A stretch of 64,000 nt of DNA from Pigmentiphaga litoralis. Its GTDB lineage: Bacteria > Pseudomonadota > Gammaproteobacteria > Burkholderiales > Burkholderiaceae_B. The first letter of the stretch is position 1. Each line of letters opens with the position of its first letter. The translations under genes were made by a program, and so were the position numbers. Shown here piece by piece: positions 17,069 through 25,737 of the stretch. The notes below the pieces were generated by a model. It had not been told where the DNA came from and searched no databases. It worked only from the letters and a program-made list of their open reading frames with translations. The stretch is taken from positions 1,240,001-1,304,000 of the forward strand of contig NZ_JACCBP010000001.1 in assembly GCF_013408655.1 (NCBI RefSeq), given 5' to 3'.

Positions 17069-17578
17069 ATGTCAACTACGTTGCAACGCGTGACCGGCAC
17101 GCGCGAATTCTGGGCGGGCGCCCTCTTCACAGTGCTCGGCCTGGTCTTCCTGGTGTATTCGGGTCAATACCGCATCGGCACCGCTGAACGCATGGGCCCC
17201 GCCTTCGTGCCGGGCGCGCTGTCCGGCCTGCTGGTGGTGCTGGGCCTGGCATCGGCCGCGCGTGGCTGGAGTCCCAAGGCCACGCCGCTTGATCTGGGTC
17301 CCCTGAGGCCATTGGCCGTCATCGTGCTGGCCGTGGTGGTGTTCGCCGCCTTGCTGATGCCGCTGGGCCTCGTTGTCGCCACGGCCGTGCTGGTGCTGGT
17401 CAGTACCCTGGCGGGCGAATCGTTCAAGGTGCGTGACGCCTTGCTGCTCGCCGCCGGATTGACCGCCCTGGCAGCCGGTGTGTTCGTCTGGGGTCTGGGC
17501 GTGGCCGCACCGCTCTGGCCCGCCCTGTTCGATTCCCTGCTGTCGTCCGGCGCCACTTCTTCCTCTGCCGTGCCTTGA
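17069..17578 (+). CDS. tctB: TctB, small membrane subunit of the tripartite tricarboxylate transporter
   Basis: This 169-residue protein has four predicted transmembrane segments (about residues 14-31, 46-63, 78-108 and 124-150), as usual for TctB. The motif RMGPAFVPGALSGLLVVLG near residues 43-61 is typical of the family. The ATG at 17069 is preferred; a TTG two codons earlier abuts the tctC stop and is the alternative. It sits between tctC and tctA in the usual C-B-A order, and is probably translationally coupled to tctC. Confidence 0.88.
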   Translation: MSTTLQRVTGTREFWAGALFTVLGLVFLVYSGQYRIGTAERMGPAFVPGALSGLLVVLGLASAARGWSPKATPLDLGPLRPLAVIVLAVVVFAALLMPLGLVVATAVLVLVSTLAGESFKVRDALLLAAGLTALAAGVFVWGLGVAAPLWPALFDSLLSSGATSSSAVP

Positions 17579-17591
17579 TGCCGGACCAACC

Positions 17592-19100
17592 ATGACTGAC
17601 GTTTTCGGCGGCATCGCCATGGGGATGGGCGCCGCGCTCGATCCTGTCAATCTTCTGTACTGCTTCTGCGGCGTGCTGCTTGGCACCCTGGTCGGTGTAC
17701 TGCCCGGACTGGGCCCCGTCGCCACCGTGGCCATGCTGATGCCCTTCAGCCTCACGCTGGAACCCACGTCGTCCATCATCATGCTGGCTGGCATCTACTA
17801 TGGCGCCCAATACGGCGGGTCGACCACGGCCATCCTTGTCAACATTCCCGGCGAAGCGTCGTCGGTCGTGACGGCCATCGACGGCTACAAGATGGCGCAG
17901 CAAGGCCGCGCCGGCGCCGCGCTGGGCATCGCCGCCATCGGCTCTTTTTTTGCGGGTTGCGTATCGACGGTGGTGATCGCCGTGTGCTCGCCCCTGCTCG
18001 CGCAGGTCGCGCTGACCTTCCGTGCGCAGGAATATTTTTCGTTGATGGTGCTGGGTGTCGTCACCGCCGTCGTGCTGGCGCACGGGTCCTTGCTCAACGC
18101 CTTGTGCATGGTGGTGCTGGGCTTGCTGCTCGGCCTGGTCGGCACCGACGTCAACTCCGGCGTCGAACGATTCACGCTGGGCGGTGTGCCAGAACTGGCC
18201 GACGGCATCAGCTTCGTCGCGGTCACCATGGGTCTGTTCGGCATTGCCGAGGTCGCGGCCAATCTGGCTAGCCCCGAACACCGCACCCTGCGGGTCGACA
18301 AGGTCGGCCGCATCCTGCCCACCCGCCATGAACTGGCCATGTCGGTCGGCGCCATCCTGCGAGGCACCGCGCTGGGCTCGGTGCTGGGTGTGCTGCCGGG
18401 CGGGGGCGCCCTGCTCGCTTCATTCAGTGCCTACTCACTGGAAAAGAAAGTGGCGCGCGCACCCACGCACTTTGGCGAAGGCGACATCCGCGGGGTGGCC
18501 GCGCCAGAATCGGCCAACAACGCAGGGGCCCAGACGTCCTTCATCCCGCTCCTGACCCTTGGCATTCCAGGTGGCCCTGTAATGGCCGTCATTCTTGGCG
18601 CCCTGATGGTGCAAGGCATTACCCCTGGCCCGCAGGTCATGACCGAAAGGCCGGAATTGTTCTGGGGCTTGATCGCCAGCATGTGGGTCGGAAATCTGAT
18701 GCTGGTCGTGCTCAACCTGCCGCTGATCGGCCTGTGGATACGTCTATTGAAGGTGCCGTATCGCGCCCTGTTTCCCGCCATTCTGGTGTTCTGCTGCATC
18801 GGCGGCTACGCCGTCAGCACCAGTACATTCGAGGTCTGGTCGCTGGCCCTGTTTGCCGTGCTCGGCTATGGCTTCAAGAAGCTGGATTGCGAGCCCGCGC
18901 CGCTGGTGCTCGGCTTTGTGCTGGGCCCGCTGATCGAAGAGCATTTTCGCCGATCAATGCGCCTGTCCGACGGCGACCCGACCGTGTTCCTGACGATGCC
19001 ACTCAGCCTGGCGTTCCTGGTCGGCGCGGTGGGATTGATGGTGATGGTCCTGGTGCCGCAGATCGGCGCGGTGCGGCAGGCGGCAATGCAGGAAGCCTGA
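17592..19100 (+). CDS. tctA: TctA, large membrane subunit of the tripartite tricarboxylate transporter
   Basis: This 502-residue inner-membrane protein matches TctA in length and pattern, with about a dozen hydrophobic segments. Diagnostic stretches are GTLVGVLPGLGPVATVAML near residues 31-49, YYGAQYGGSTTAILVNIPGE near 70-89, VLPGGGALLASFSAYSLEKK near 262, and APESANNAGAQTSFIPLLTLG and IPGGPVMAVILGALMVQG near 303-345. It carries out sodium- or proton-driven uptake with TctB once TctC delivers the ligand. It starts 13 nt past the tctB stop and closes the operon. Other Bug receptors in the window might share it, but that is speculation. Confidence 0.95.
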   Translation: MTDVFGGIAMGMGAALDPVNLLYCFCGVLLGTLVGVLPGLGPVATVAMLMPFSLTLEPTSSIIMLAGIYYGAQYGGSTTAILVNIPGEASSVVTAIDGYKMAQQGRAGAALGIAAIGSFFAGCVSTVVIAVCSPLLAQVALTFRAQEYFSLMVLGVVTAVVLAHGSLLNALCMVVLGLLLGLVGTDVNSGVERFTLGGVPELADGISFVAVTMGLFGIAEVAANLASPEHRTLRVDKVGRILPTRHELAMSVGAILRGTALGSVLGVLPGGGALLASFSAYSLEKKVARAPTHFGEGDIRGVAAPESANNAGAQTSFIPLLTLGIPGGPVMAVILGALMVQGITPGPQVMTERPELFWGLIASMWVGNLMLVVLNLPLIGLWIRLLKVPYRALFPAILVFCCIGGYAVSTSTFEVWSLALFAVLGYGFKKLDCEPAPLVLGFVLGPLIEEHFRRSMRLSDGDPTVFLTMPLSLAFLVGAVGLMVMVLVPQIGAVRQAAMQEA

Positions 19101-19117
19101 CACACGCAAGCATCCCC

Positions 19118-19140
19118 GGTCGGCGCGTGCCTGCCGGACC
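19118..19140. terminator. Hairpin between convergent tctA and MetQ-like genes
   Basis: GGTCGGC, an 8-base loop, then GCCGGACC pairs over about 7 bp with one bulged C. It lies in the 52-bp gap between convergent genes and may end both operons. No T-tract is visible. Confidence 0.4.
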
Positions 19141-19152
19141 GACCCATCATCG

Positions 19153-19950
19153 CTAGAACGCCGGAATCAGCGACCCCTGGAACGTCTTGACGATGTACGC
19201 CTTGACCTCGGGCGATTGATACGCCGCCACCAGTTGCTTGACCCAGGGCTTGTTCAGGTCCTGCGTGCGCACCGCGATCAGGTTGGCGTAGCGACCGCGC
19301 GGATCTTCCATTGCCAGACCATCACGCGACGCGTTCAAGCCGATCTGCTGCGCAAAGTCGTCGTTCAGCGCCGCGACATCCAGGTCGTCCAGCGACCGTG
19401 GCAGTTGCGCGGCATCCAGCTCCACCAGCTTCAGCTTCTTGGGGTTGCTCGTGACGTCGCGCGGTGTGGCGGCGTTGTTGGCAAGGGCAGCGGGTGTCAG
19501 GCCGATCAGTCCCTTGGCAGCCAACAGCTGCAGCGCACGGTTGCCATTCGACGGATCGTTCTGGATGCCCACGCGCGCGCCATCGGGCAACTGATCCAAC
19601 GACTTGAACTTGCGGGAATAGAAGGCCAGCGGCGCGGTCACGGTCAGGCCTGCCGAGGCAATCTTGAAGCCGCGCGCCTTGACCTGATTTTCAAGGAACG
19701 GCAAGTGCTGGAAGGCATTGGCTTCAATGTCGCCCGCGGCAAGCGCGGCATTGGGCAACTGGTAATCGTTGAAATTCACAACCTTGATATCCAGCCCATT
19801 CTTCTTGCCGACCTGCTGCACGATCTTGAAGATATCCTGCGCGCTGCCGGACGTGATGCCCACCCGAACCGTGACCGGGTCGGCCGCCAGGGCGCCCGAG
19901 GCGCTTGCCAGCAAAACGAACACGAATCCCACCGTGTGCAACCTCTTCAT
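19153..19950 (-). CDS. MetQ/NlpA-family periplasmic binding protein without lipobox
   Basis: This 265-residue protein belongs to the D-methionine-binding family: VRVGITSGSAQDIFKIVQQVGKK begins the mature protein, and IEANAFQHLPFLENQ, VGIQNDPSNGNRALQLLAAKGLIGL and ALNDDFAQQIGL are characteristic. The signal peptide ends SASGALAADP with no cysteine at the cleavage site, so it should be a soluble periplasmic protein rather than the usual lipoprotein. It is the last gene of the seven-gene leftward operon, 44 nt after an SsuB/TauB-type ATPase and not next to metNI genes. It may give the operon's ABC transporter a second ligand, or work with MetNI elsewhere. Ligand unknown. Confidence 0.88.
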   Translation of the reverse strand: MKRLHTVGFVFVLLASASGALAADPVTVRVGITSGSAQDIFKIVQQVGKKNGLDIKVVNFNDYQLPNAALAAGDIEANAFQHLPFLENQVKARGFKIASAGLTVTAPLAFYSRKFKSLDQLPDGARVGIQNDPSNGNRALQLLAAKGLIGLTPAALANNAATPRDVTSNPKKLKLVELDAAQLPRSLDDLDVAALNDDFAQQIGLNASRDGLAMEDPRGRYANLIAVRTQDLNKPWVKQLVAAYQSPEVKAYIVKTFQGSLIPAF

Positions 19951-19994
19951 CTCATTCCTCTTTCGACAGGCCTGTCGTTGTCATCCGCAATCAT

Positions 19995-20816
19995 TCAATG
20001 TACGCCAAGCAGACCCAGGATTTCATCCTTGATGCCAATCACCGCCGGATCGGTGCGGCGTCGCGGCTTGGCGATCGGCACGTCGACGACACGGCGGATG
20101 CGCCCAGGTCGCGGGTCCATGACCACGATCCGATCCGACAGATACACCGCTTCTTCGACGTCGTGCGTGACCATCAGCATGGTGATCCTTTCGTGTTCCC
20201 AAATGCGCAGCAGTTCGGTCTGCAGATGGCTGCGGGTCAGGGAATCCAGCGCGCCGAAAGGTTCGTCGAGCAGTAGGATCCGGGGGCTGGGCGCGAGCCC
20301 GCGCGCAATCGCCGCGCGCTGCGACATACCGCCCGACAATTGATGCGGATGCGCTTTTTCGAACCCCGCCAGGCCGACCAGCGCGATCAGTTCGCGCGTC
20401 ACGGCCGCCTTCGCCTCTGGCGTGCGCGCCTGCGTTTTCATGCTGAGCAGAATGTTCTGTTCAACCGTCAACCAAGGCAGCAGCCGGTGATCCTGGAACA
20501 CGATCCCGCGCGAAAGGCTGGGCCGGGTAATGGGTTCGCCATGGTCAATGAGTTCACCCGCATCGGCAGTCTCCAGGCCCGCCAGCAGGCGCAGCAGCGT
20601 CGACTTGCCGCAGCCGCTCGGCCCGACCAGGCTGATGAATTCGCCCTTTGCCACCGACAAGGAGACTGACTGCAGGGCCTGCACCACCTGCCCGTCCACA
20701 TGAAAGGACTTGGACACGCCACGTACGTCGACGGCCTGCGCGGCGGAGTTGCCGGCAGCCTGCGGCGCGGAATGTGGCGTGGTGACCCGAACATCGGGTG
20801 TCAAGACGTTTGCCAT
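19995..20816 (-). CDS. ABC transporter ATP-binding protein, nitrate/sulfonate/taurine type
   Basis: This 273-residue ATPase has Walker A GPSGCGKST, Q-loop FQDHRLLPW, signature LSGGMSQRAAIARGL and Walker B ILLLDEPFGALD, with the switch histidine in MVTHDVEEA. The Q-loop RLLPW and the EPFGALD form are typical of the SsuB/TauB/NrtD group. It starts 16 nt inside the upstream permease gene (20801-21601). It energises the pair of permeases encoded before it. The first 27 residues are a variable Ala/Pro-rich lead-in. A sulfonate or sulfate-ester substrate fits the neighbours. Confidence 0.93.
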   Translation of the reverse strand: MANVLTPDVRVTTPHSAPQAAGNSAAQAVDVRGVSKSFHVDGQVVQALQSVSLSVAKGEFISLVGPSGCGKSTLLRLLAGLETADAGELIDHGEPITRPSLSRGIVFQDHRLLPWLTVEQNILLSMKTQARTPEAKAAVTRELIALVGLAGFEKAHPHQLSGGMSQRAAIARGLAPSPRILLLDEPFGALDSLTRSHLQTELLRIWEHERITMLMVTHDVEEAVYLSDRIVVMDPRPGRIRRVVDVPIAKPRRRTDPAVIGIKDEILGLLGVH

Positions 20817-21601
20817 GACGACAAGCTCCTGGAAATAAAAACGATGACGCGGTCCAGGGCGAACCCAGTCACAGCCAGGGCAACGATGCCGGTAATGACA
20901 AGATCCATGCGCCCGTATTCGCGTGAGGCGGCAAGGAACACTCCCAGGCCGTCGCCGGCCCCGTTCACATAGCCAGTACCGATCAGGTACTCCGCGCCGA
21001 TGGTGCCCAGCCACGCTGTCGCAAATGCCATCTCGAGCCCGGAAACGATGACCGGTGCCGCGGCCGGCAAAATGATCCAGCGTATCCGCGCCAGCCGGCC
21101 CAGCTCGGCGAGCCTGCCCACCTCGCGATAAGGCTGCGGCACCTGTCGGCAACCCGCTTCGGCGTTCAGCAGCATCGGAAAGAACGCACCCAATGCGATC
21201 AGTGCGATCTTCATGGTTTCGCCGGTGCCGAGCCATGCGCTAAGCAGCGGGATCCACGCAAACAGCGCCACCTGCCGTGCCGCATTGAGACTGGGCGAGA
21301 CCAGGCCGCGCGCACGCGCGCTCAAGCCAAGCGGAACGCCGATCAGCAGTCCCAGCCCGGCGCCCAGCACGAAACCCGTCAGTGCACGGACGATCGTCGC
21401 GAACACCGCGCTGGTGACGCCGCCGTCGGCGACCGACTCGGCCGCGGCCGCCGCAATGGTCGACACCGGCAGGAAGATCTGCGGGTTGCCCAGGCCGGTT
21501 TCACCGGCGGCCACCCACGCGGCCAGCAGGCCCAGGGGAATCACGGCGCCGCGCGCCCGGTCGGTCCAGCGCGTTGGACGAGCCATGGGCGGCGCGCTCA
21601 T
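20801..21601 (-). CDS. ABC transporter permease, SsuC/TauC type (second of two)
   Basis: This 266-residue inner-membrane permease has six predicted segments and the cytoplasmic EAA-like loop EVGRLAELGRLARIRWIILPAAAPVIVSG (contact with the ATPase). It starts at 21601 as an ATGA overlap with the stop of the first permease, and its own end overlaps the ATPase gene by 16 nt. Sulfonate transporters often use a homodimer of one SsuC; here two distinct permeases are encoded, so a heterodimer is likely. Confidence 0.92.
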   Translation of the reverse strand: MSAPPMARPTRWTDRARGAVIPLGLLAAWVAAGETGLGNPQIFLPVSTIAAAAAESVADGGVTSAVFATIVRALTGFVLGAGLGLLIGVPLGLSARARGLVSPSLNAARQVALFAWIPLLSAWLGTGETMKIALIALGAFFPMLLNAEAGCRQVPQPYREVGRLAELGRLARIRWIILPAAAPVIVSGLEMAFATAWLGTIGAEYLIGTGYVNGAGDGLGVFLAASREYGRMDLVITGIVALAVTGFALDRVIVFISRSLSSWQTS

Positions 21602-22461
21602 GCGGTCGCTCCGGCCCAGGCGGTGTGGCGCTTCTGCAATGCCATGGCCGCGTAATCGAGCGCCCAGCCGGCCAGCGCAATGACAACCATCGTCACCAGC
21701 ACGATATCGAGCTGGAAGGCCTTGCGGCCCCAGGTCATCAGGTAACCGATGCCGGCGGCCGACGCGATCATCTCGACCAGGATCAATGCCTTCCAACCCT
21801 TGCTCAAGGCCAGGCGAAACCCGTTGAAGACGGCGGGCAGAATGGCGGGCAGCACGACATGGCGCAGCGTGGACCAGCGATCCAGCTCGAGGACTCGCGC
21901 CACGTCGCGATAGTTGAGCGATACATTCCGCACGCCGTCGAAGCTGTTGATCATCAGCGGCAAGAAGCAGGTCTTGGCGATCAACACGAATTTGAGTGTC
22001 TCGCCGATGCCGAAGAACAGCATGAAAAAAGGCAGCCAGCCCAGGGACGGGACCAGCCAGAAGGCGCGCACGGTCGGGCCAAGATAGACCTCGACGCGCC
22101 GAGACACGCCCATGGCAATGCCGACGGCCAGCCCCAGCCCGCCGCCGATCAGCAGGCCGACCATCAGACGGCCAAAGCTGACCGCCAGCTCTTGCTGCAA
22201 CTGCCCGGATGCCATCAGTTCGACGGCCGTTGCCAACACCAGGGAGGGGTCCGGCAGGATCTGCGGCGCGACCCATTCCGCATGCGCGGCCACTGCCCAC
22301 AGCAGCACGACCATGGCAGGCAGCAACAGGCCGGTGGCGACGGCACGCACGCGACGGTTCAGTGCGGACGGCCGCAACGCACGGACCCAGGTCGACGGCA
22401 ACGGCGCCGACGGCTGCGTCAGGGAATCAAGGGGCACGGAACCCAGGGGCAGCGATGACAT
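21598..22461 (-). CDS. ABC transporter permease, SsuC/TauC type (first of two)
   Basis: This 287-residue permease starts at 22461 (MSSLPLGSVPLDSL) with GGAG 7 nt upstream; a longer frame has no support. It has about six membrane segments, and the EAA-like loop LNYRDVARVLELDRWSTLRHVVLPAILPAV contacts the ATPase. It is a divergent paralogue of the next gene. It comes 84 nt after the ferredoxin gene, so transporter and redox genes appear to be one transcript. Confidence 0.92.
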   Translation of the reverse strand: MSSLPLGSVPLDSLTQPSAPLPSTWVRALRPSALNRRVRAVATGLLLPAMVVLLWAVAAHAEWVAPQILPDPSLVLATAVELMASGQLQQELAVSFGRLMVGLLIGGGLGLAVGIAMGVSRRVEVYLGPTVRAFWLVPSLGWLPFFMLFFGIGETLKFVLIAKTCFLPLMINSFDGVRNVSLNYRDVARVLELDRWSTLRHVVLPAILPAVFNGFRLALSKGWKALILVEMIASAAGIGYLMTWGRKAFQLDIVLVTMVVIALAGWALDYAAMALQKRHTAWAGATA

Positions 22462-22545
22462 GAAACAACTCCAGAAACGCACACACCATATCGTTGACAC
22501 AAACAACTGAAACCAGCGGCTTCGACTGCAAGCGGACACACCCGT

Positions 22546-22881
22546 CTACAGAAACGCCCGGATCCGGAACGTGGGATCCGCGTCGGCACCTCCGGACCGG
22601 CCGCGCTTCCAACCGAGTTCGCGGGCATAGGCGCCGAACAGGCCACCGGCTTCCACCACCGCCTCGGTCACCTCGCCCGGCGCGGCCGGTCCGTCCGCCA
22701 TCGGCGATACGAACAGCGCGTCGACCGGGCAGTAGATCTCGCACAGAAAGCAGGTCTGGCAGTCGTCCTGCCGCGCAATGAGCGGCAAGGCGCCGGGCAC
22801 GGGGTCAAACACATTGGCCGGGCACGCCGTCACGCAGACGTTGCAGCCCGTGCAACGGGTCGACGAAATCACTTCGATCAT
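22546..22881 (-). CDS. Ferredoxin with two [4Fe-4S] clusters, AsfB-like
   Basis: This 111-residue protein has two complete four-cysteine motifs, CTGCNVCVTACP (residues 10-21) and CQTCFLCEIYCP (41-52), each able to bind a [4Fe-4S] cluster, followed by a tail of about 55 residues without cysteines. Its start overlaps the flavoprotein stop as ATGA, which implies equimolar production of the two. From memory, flavoprotein/ferredoxin pairs next to sulfonate ABC transporters match the asfAB genes needed for arylsulfonate use in Pseudomonas putida S-313 and in betaproteobacteria. It also resembles AprB of adenylylsulfate reductase. It likely carries electrons to or from the flavoprotein in the cytoplasm. 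Confidence 0.88.
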   Translation of the reverse strand: MIEVISSTRCTGCNVCVTACPANVFDPVPGALPLIARQDDCQTCFLCEIYCPVDALFVSPMADGPAAPGEVTEAVVEAGGLFGAYARELGWKRGRSGGADADPTFRIRAFL

Positions 22882-24470
22882 GACAAGGCCATCTCGGGTT
22901 CGGTCTCATATGCAACATCGATGCGGTCCACGCCCCGCAGCAGGATGCGACGGGCCTGCCCAGGATCACTGAATGCGGCGTTTTGCAGGCGGTGCATGCC
23001 CCGGCTCTCTTTGCGCAACCGGGCACTGGCAACCGACCACCGGGCCGAGGCAAGCAGCGCCGTCGCTTCCCTGCTGCGAAGCAGATCCGCGTCGCCGCCC
23101 GCGTCATGACGCGTGGCCTGCCAGGCGCCTTCCAGCCGCGTCGCCATCCGTCCAAGCGTGGCGGAATGACGAAAGAAATTGGTGTCCAGGGGCAGCATGT
23201 CCTGGCGCACCGCAGCGACGACGTCGGCGGCTGCGCCAGCGGACATTGCCGGCGTGCCGGGCGTCAAGCCCGCCACGTCGCGCACCTGGCGCGTTGCCGT
23301 CAGGCTGCCAAGCCTTGCAGCGTGCAAGGCCGCGCCCGTGCCTGCTCCCTTCCCGCTGGCAATCGCCCACGACGCGTTCGGCCCGCCTCCGCCCGAGATG
23401 GCGCCGGTCAACGCCTCGCGGCTGGCGGCATCCCCCGCGGCGAACAGGCCAGGAATGTCGGTCGCGCCATGGGCGTTGGCCAGACGGATCCCGCCCACGC
23501 CGCGCACGGTGCCTTCGCACCGGAGCGTGACCGCAAACCGCTGCGTAAAGGGGTCGATCCCCTGCTTGTCGAAGGGCACGAAGCAGTTGGGTTGCGCACG
23601 CCGCAGCCAACCTTGCACCGTGTCGTCGGCCAGGTCCAGGCAGGCATACACAGGCCCGTCCAGTAGTGCCCGCGCCACCTGCGCATGCCGGTCACTGGGG
23701 GTAGGATCCAGCGCGCGCCCATCGCTGTCAGTGAATGTGGCCCATCGATAGATCAGTCCCTTGTTCAACGACGTTCCCGCAGGCGCGATGCCGTATTGCG
23801 AACAGAACTCCATGCCCGACAGCGTTGCGCCTGCCTCGGCCGCCATCAGGTAGCCGTCGCCCGTCAGGCCGGTGGCGCCCAGCATGCGCTCGCCATAGGC
23901 GCATCCACCCGTTGCCAGCACGACGGCCCCGGCCGTGATTCGCCAGGCCCGCCCCTGCTGTCGCGCCAGCCCGCGCGCACCGGCAATACCCTGGCCATCG
24001 GCAAGCAGGGACAGGGCCGGATGGTGATCAAGCACGGTCACACCCGCCGCCTTCACCTCGCGGCGCATGAAGCGCATGAAGTCCGGTCCGCGCAGATTGG
24101 CGATATAAGGCTGGCCCGATTCGTCACGCGGAAATGGGTATCCTTGCTCCGCCAGCCACAACAGCCCGTCATAGGCCGCCCCCAACACGCGCTCGCCTTC
24201 GGCGGGGTCGGCCAGACCACCTGCCCGTGCCGCGCGCCGGGCTGCCGCGGCGCCGCGGCCCGGGCCGGGCGGCACGCACCACCTGCCGGTGTTCGAGGGC
24301 GCCGTGGCGCCGCTGGTGCCGAAGTAGCCCTTGTCGACCAGCACGACCTTGCGCCCGGCGGCAGCGGCCGTCCAGGCGGCCCACGCGCCAGCCGGTCCGC
24401 CGCCGATCACCAGCACATCCGTGTTCAGCGCCAGCGGCTCACTGCTGCGGCTTGCCATTCGCGCCGCCAT
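22878..24470 (-). CDS. FAD-dependent oxidoreductase, AsfA-like (AprA/succinate dehydrogenase flavoprotein superfamily)
   Basis: This 530-residue flavoprotein has the dinucleotide-binding motif TDVLVIGGGPAGAWAAWTAA near residue 17 and the second FAD motif DIPGLFAAGDAASREALTG near residue 345. Its architecture matches the fumarate reductase/AprA flavoproteins. The start at 24470 has an AGG site just upstream and overlaps the substrate-binding protein gene by 32 nt; 24458 is an alternative. Upstream comes a sulfonate-type binding protein gene, downstream a ferredoxin and permeases, which is the asf-type arrangement (arylsulfonate desulfonation, from memory). An adenylylsulfate reductase role is less likely because sat/dsr genes are absent. 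The actual reaction of AsfA is not well established. Confidence 0.82.
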   Translation of the reverse strand: MAARMASRSSEPLALNTDVLVIGGGPAGAWAAWTAAAAGRKVVLVDKGYFGTSGATAPSNTGRWCVPPGPGRGAAAARRAARAGGLADPAEGERVLGAAYDGLLWLAEQGYPFPRDESGQPYIANLRGPDFMRFMRREVKAAGVTVLDHHPALSLLADGQGIAGARGLARQQGRAWRITAGAVVLATGGCAYGERMLGATGLTGDGYLMAAEAGATLSGMEFCSQYGIAPAGTSLNKGLIYRWATFTDSDGRALDPTPSDRHAQVARALLDGPVYACLDLADDTVQGWLRRAQPNCFVPFDKQGIDPFTQRFAVTLRCEGTVRGVGGIRLANAHGATDIPGLFAAGDAASREALTGAISGGGGPNASWAIASGKGAGTGAALHAARLGSLTATRQVRDVAGLTPGTPAMSAGAAADVVAAVRQDMLPLDTNFFRHSATLGRMATRLEGAWQATRHDAGGDADLLRSREATALLASARWSVASARLRKESRGMHRLQNAAFSDPGQARRILLRGVDRIDVAYETEPEMALS

Positions 24471-25539
24471 CACCTGAGTTGGCCGCGGGACTGCCCGCAG
24501 CATCGCGCCGTACCCACACGTTCTGGTAGCCATGGGTGGCAATCGCCCTGTTCAGATAGGACGCGTCTACCCATTTCGCCACGTCGATTTTCCGGCGGAT
24601 CAGCTTCTGCTGTTCGGCAAAGGCAATGCCGCGGCGCACGTTGGCCACATAGAAGTCGTCCAGCAAGGGACTCAGACGATCGGCCAGCGGATCGCCGGCA
24701 TAGTCGTCGACGATCGCCTTGGACGGCGTGCCGGTCAGTTCCCAGATCTTGATAAGGGCGTCGCGATTCGCTTCCTGCGAGGCAAAATGCGCGCCCTGCA
24801 CATAGGCATTCACGACACGCTGCGTGGTCTCGGGATACTTCCTGGCAAACGCTTCGGTCACGACAAACGAGCCGAACGTATTGGCCGGATCCACCTTGCC
24901 TTTGGTCGAATAGATGATCTTGCCGACGCCTCGCGCCGGCAACGCCAGCAGGTTGGACCCACCCACGACGGCATCGACGTCGCCGGAGGTGATCGCGGTG
25001 ACCTGATCCGCCGCCTTGAGGTCAAACAGCTGGATGTCTTTCTGGCTCAGGCCCGCCTGCGTCAATACGGTTTCAAGCGACAGTTCCAGGATAGTGCCGC
25101 GGCCAACGGTCACTTTCTTGCCTTTCAGATCGGCCAGCGTTCTGATCGGTGAGGCATTGCCCACCAGCACGTAGGTCGGCGCCGATCCATAGGAAGCCAC
25201 GACCTTGGTCGGCAGTCCCGCACCACGGCCAACGATATTGGGCAGCCCACCATAGTTGGCAAAGTCAACTTGTCCGTTGGCGATGGCCTCGTTGATGGCC
25301 GGACCGGTGCCACGCGGAAACTGCCATTCGATCGTCACGCCTTCGGCCTTGAATTCCTTTTCAAGGAGTTCCTGCGCGCGGACCACGCCGATCACTGCCG
25401 ACCCATATGGCGTCCCCCCCGCATTGCCTTGACCCGCAAGCCGGATGACCTTCGGCGGCGTTTCTTTCGCGCTGGCCTGCAGCGGACCGGACAGCAAGAC
25501 AAGACCGGCGGCAACGACGCCCGCGGAAATCAACTTCAT
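24439..25539 (-). CDS. ABC transporter substrate-binding protein, aliphatic/aryl sulfonate (SsuA/NMT1) type
   Basis: This 366-residue periplasmic protein starts at 25539 (MKLISAGVVAAG) with GGAG about 8 nt upstream. The signal peptide ends near LQASAKE. The stretches GPAINEAIANGQVDFANYGGLPNIVGRGAGLPTKVVA and GKKVTVGRGTILELSLETVL follow the SsuA/TauA pattern. It is the first gene of the seven-gene leftward operon and is followed by the AsfA/AsfB-like pair, so it is the likely AsfC counterpart delivering a sulfonate or sulfate ester to the permeases. The C-terminal 20 residues are a low-complexity Gly/Asn/Ala tail. It is divergent from the operon containing the desulfinase. Confidence 0.88.
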   Translation of the reverse strand: MKLISAGVVAAGLVLLSGPLQASAKETPPKVIRLAGQGNAGGTPYGSAVIGVVRAQELLEKEFKAEGVTIEWQFPRGTGPAINEAIANGQVDFANYGGLPNIVGRGAGLPTKVVASYGSAPTYVLVGNASPIRTLADLKGKKVTVGRGTILELSLETVLTQAGLSQKDIQLFDLKAADQVTAITSGDVDAVVGGSNLLALPARGVGKIIYSTKGKVDPANTFGSFVVTEAFARKYPETTQRVVNAYVQGAHFASQEANRDALIKIWELTGTPSKAIVDDYAGDPLADRLSPLLDDFYVANVRRGIAFAEQQKLIRRKIDVAKWVDASYLNRAIATHGYQNVWVRRDAAGSPAANSGDGGANGKPQQ

Positions 25540-25613
25540 TGACGTTCTCCATGACAACGAGGAAACGATTTCCTCGCGGCATCGATCATGGCAATGAAGC
25601 CGACAAACCGAAA

Positions 25614-25652
25614 CGAAGCGATTCGACTTTAGTCATGCGAAACGCGAAGCGA
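25614..25652. promoter_or_regulatory. Direct repeats in the divergent promoter of the sulfur locus
   Basis: CGAAGCGA occurs at 25614-25621 and 25645-25652, 31 bp apart start to start (three helical turns), within the 198-bp region between the two divergent operons. Spaced repeats on one face of the helix suit a LysR-type activator such as CysB, Cbl or AsfR, but no regulator gene is present locally. The assignment is tentative. Confidence 0.35.
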
Positions 25653-25737
25653 ATATTCAAAGGCGTTCTTCTTCGTTCGCAAACGTGCAGGCGATCTCTA
25701 TCGTGGCCCGACCCCCACCCCTGGTTGCCTGCCCGAC

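Noticed and set aside
19153..19950. MetQ lipoprotein of a MetNIQ methionine transporter
   Set aside because: No lipobox cysteine is present, and the neighbouring ATPase and permeases are of the sulfonate/taurine type, not MetN/MetI.
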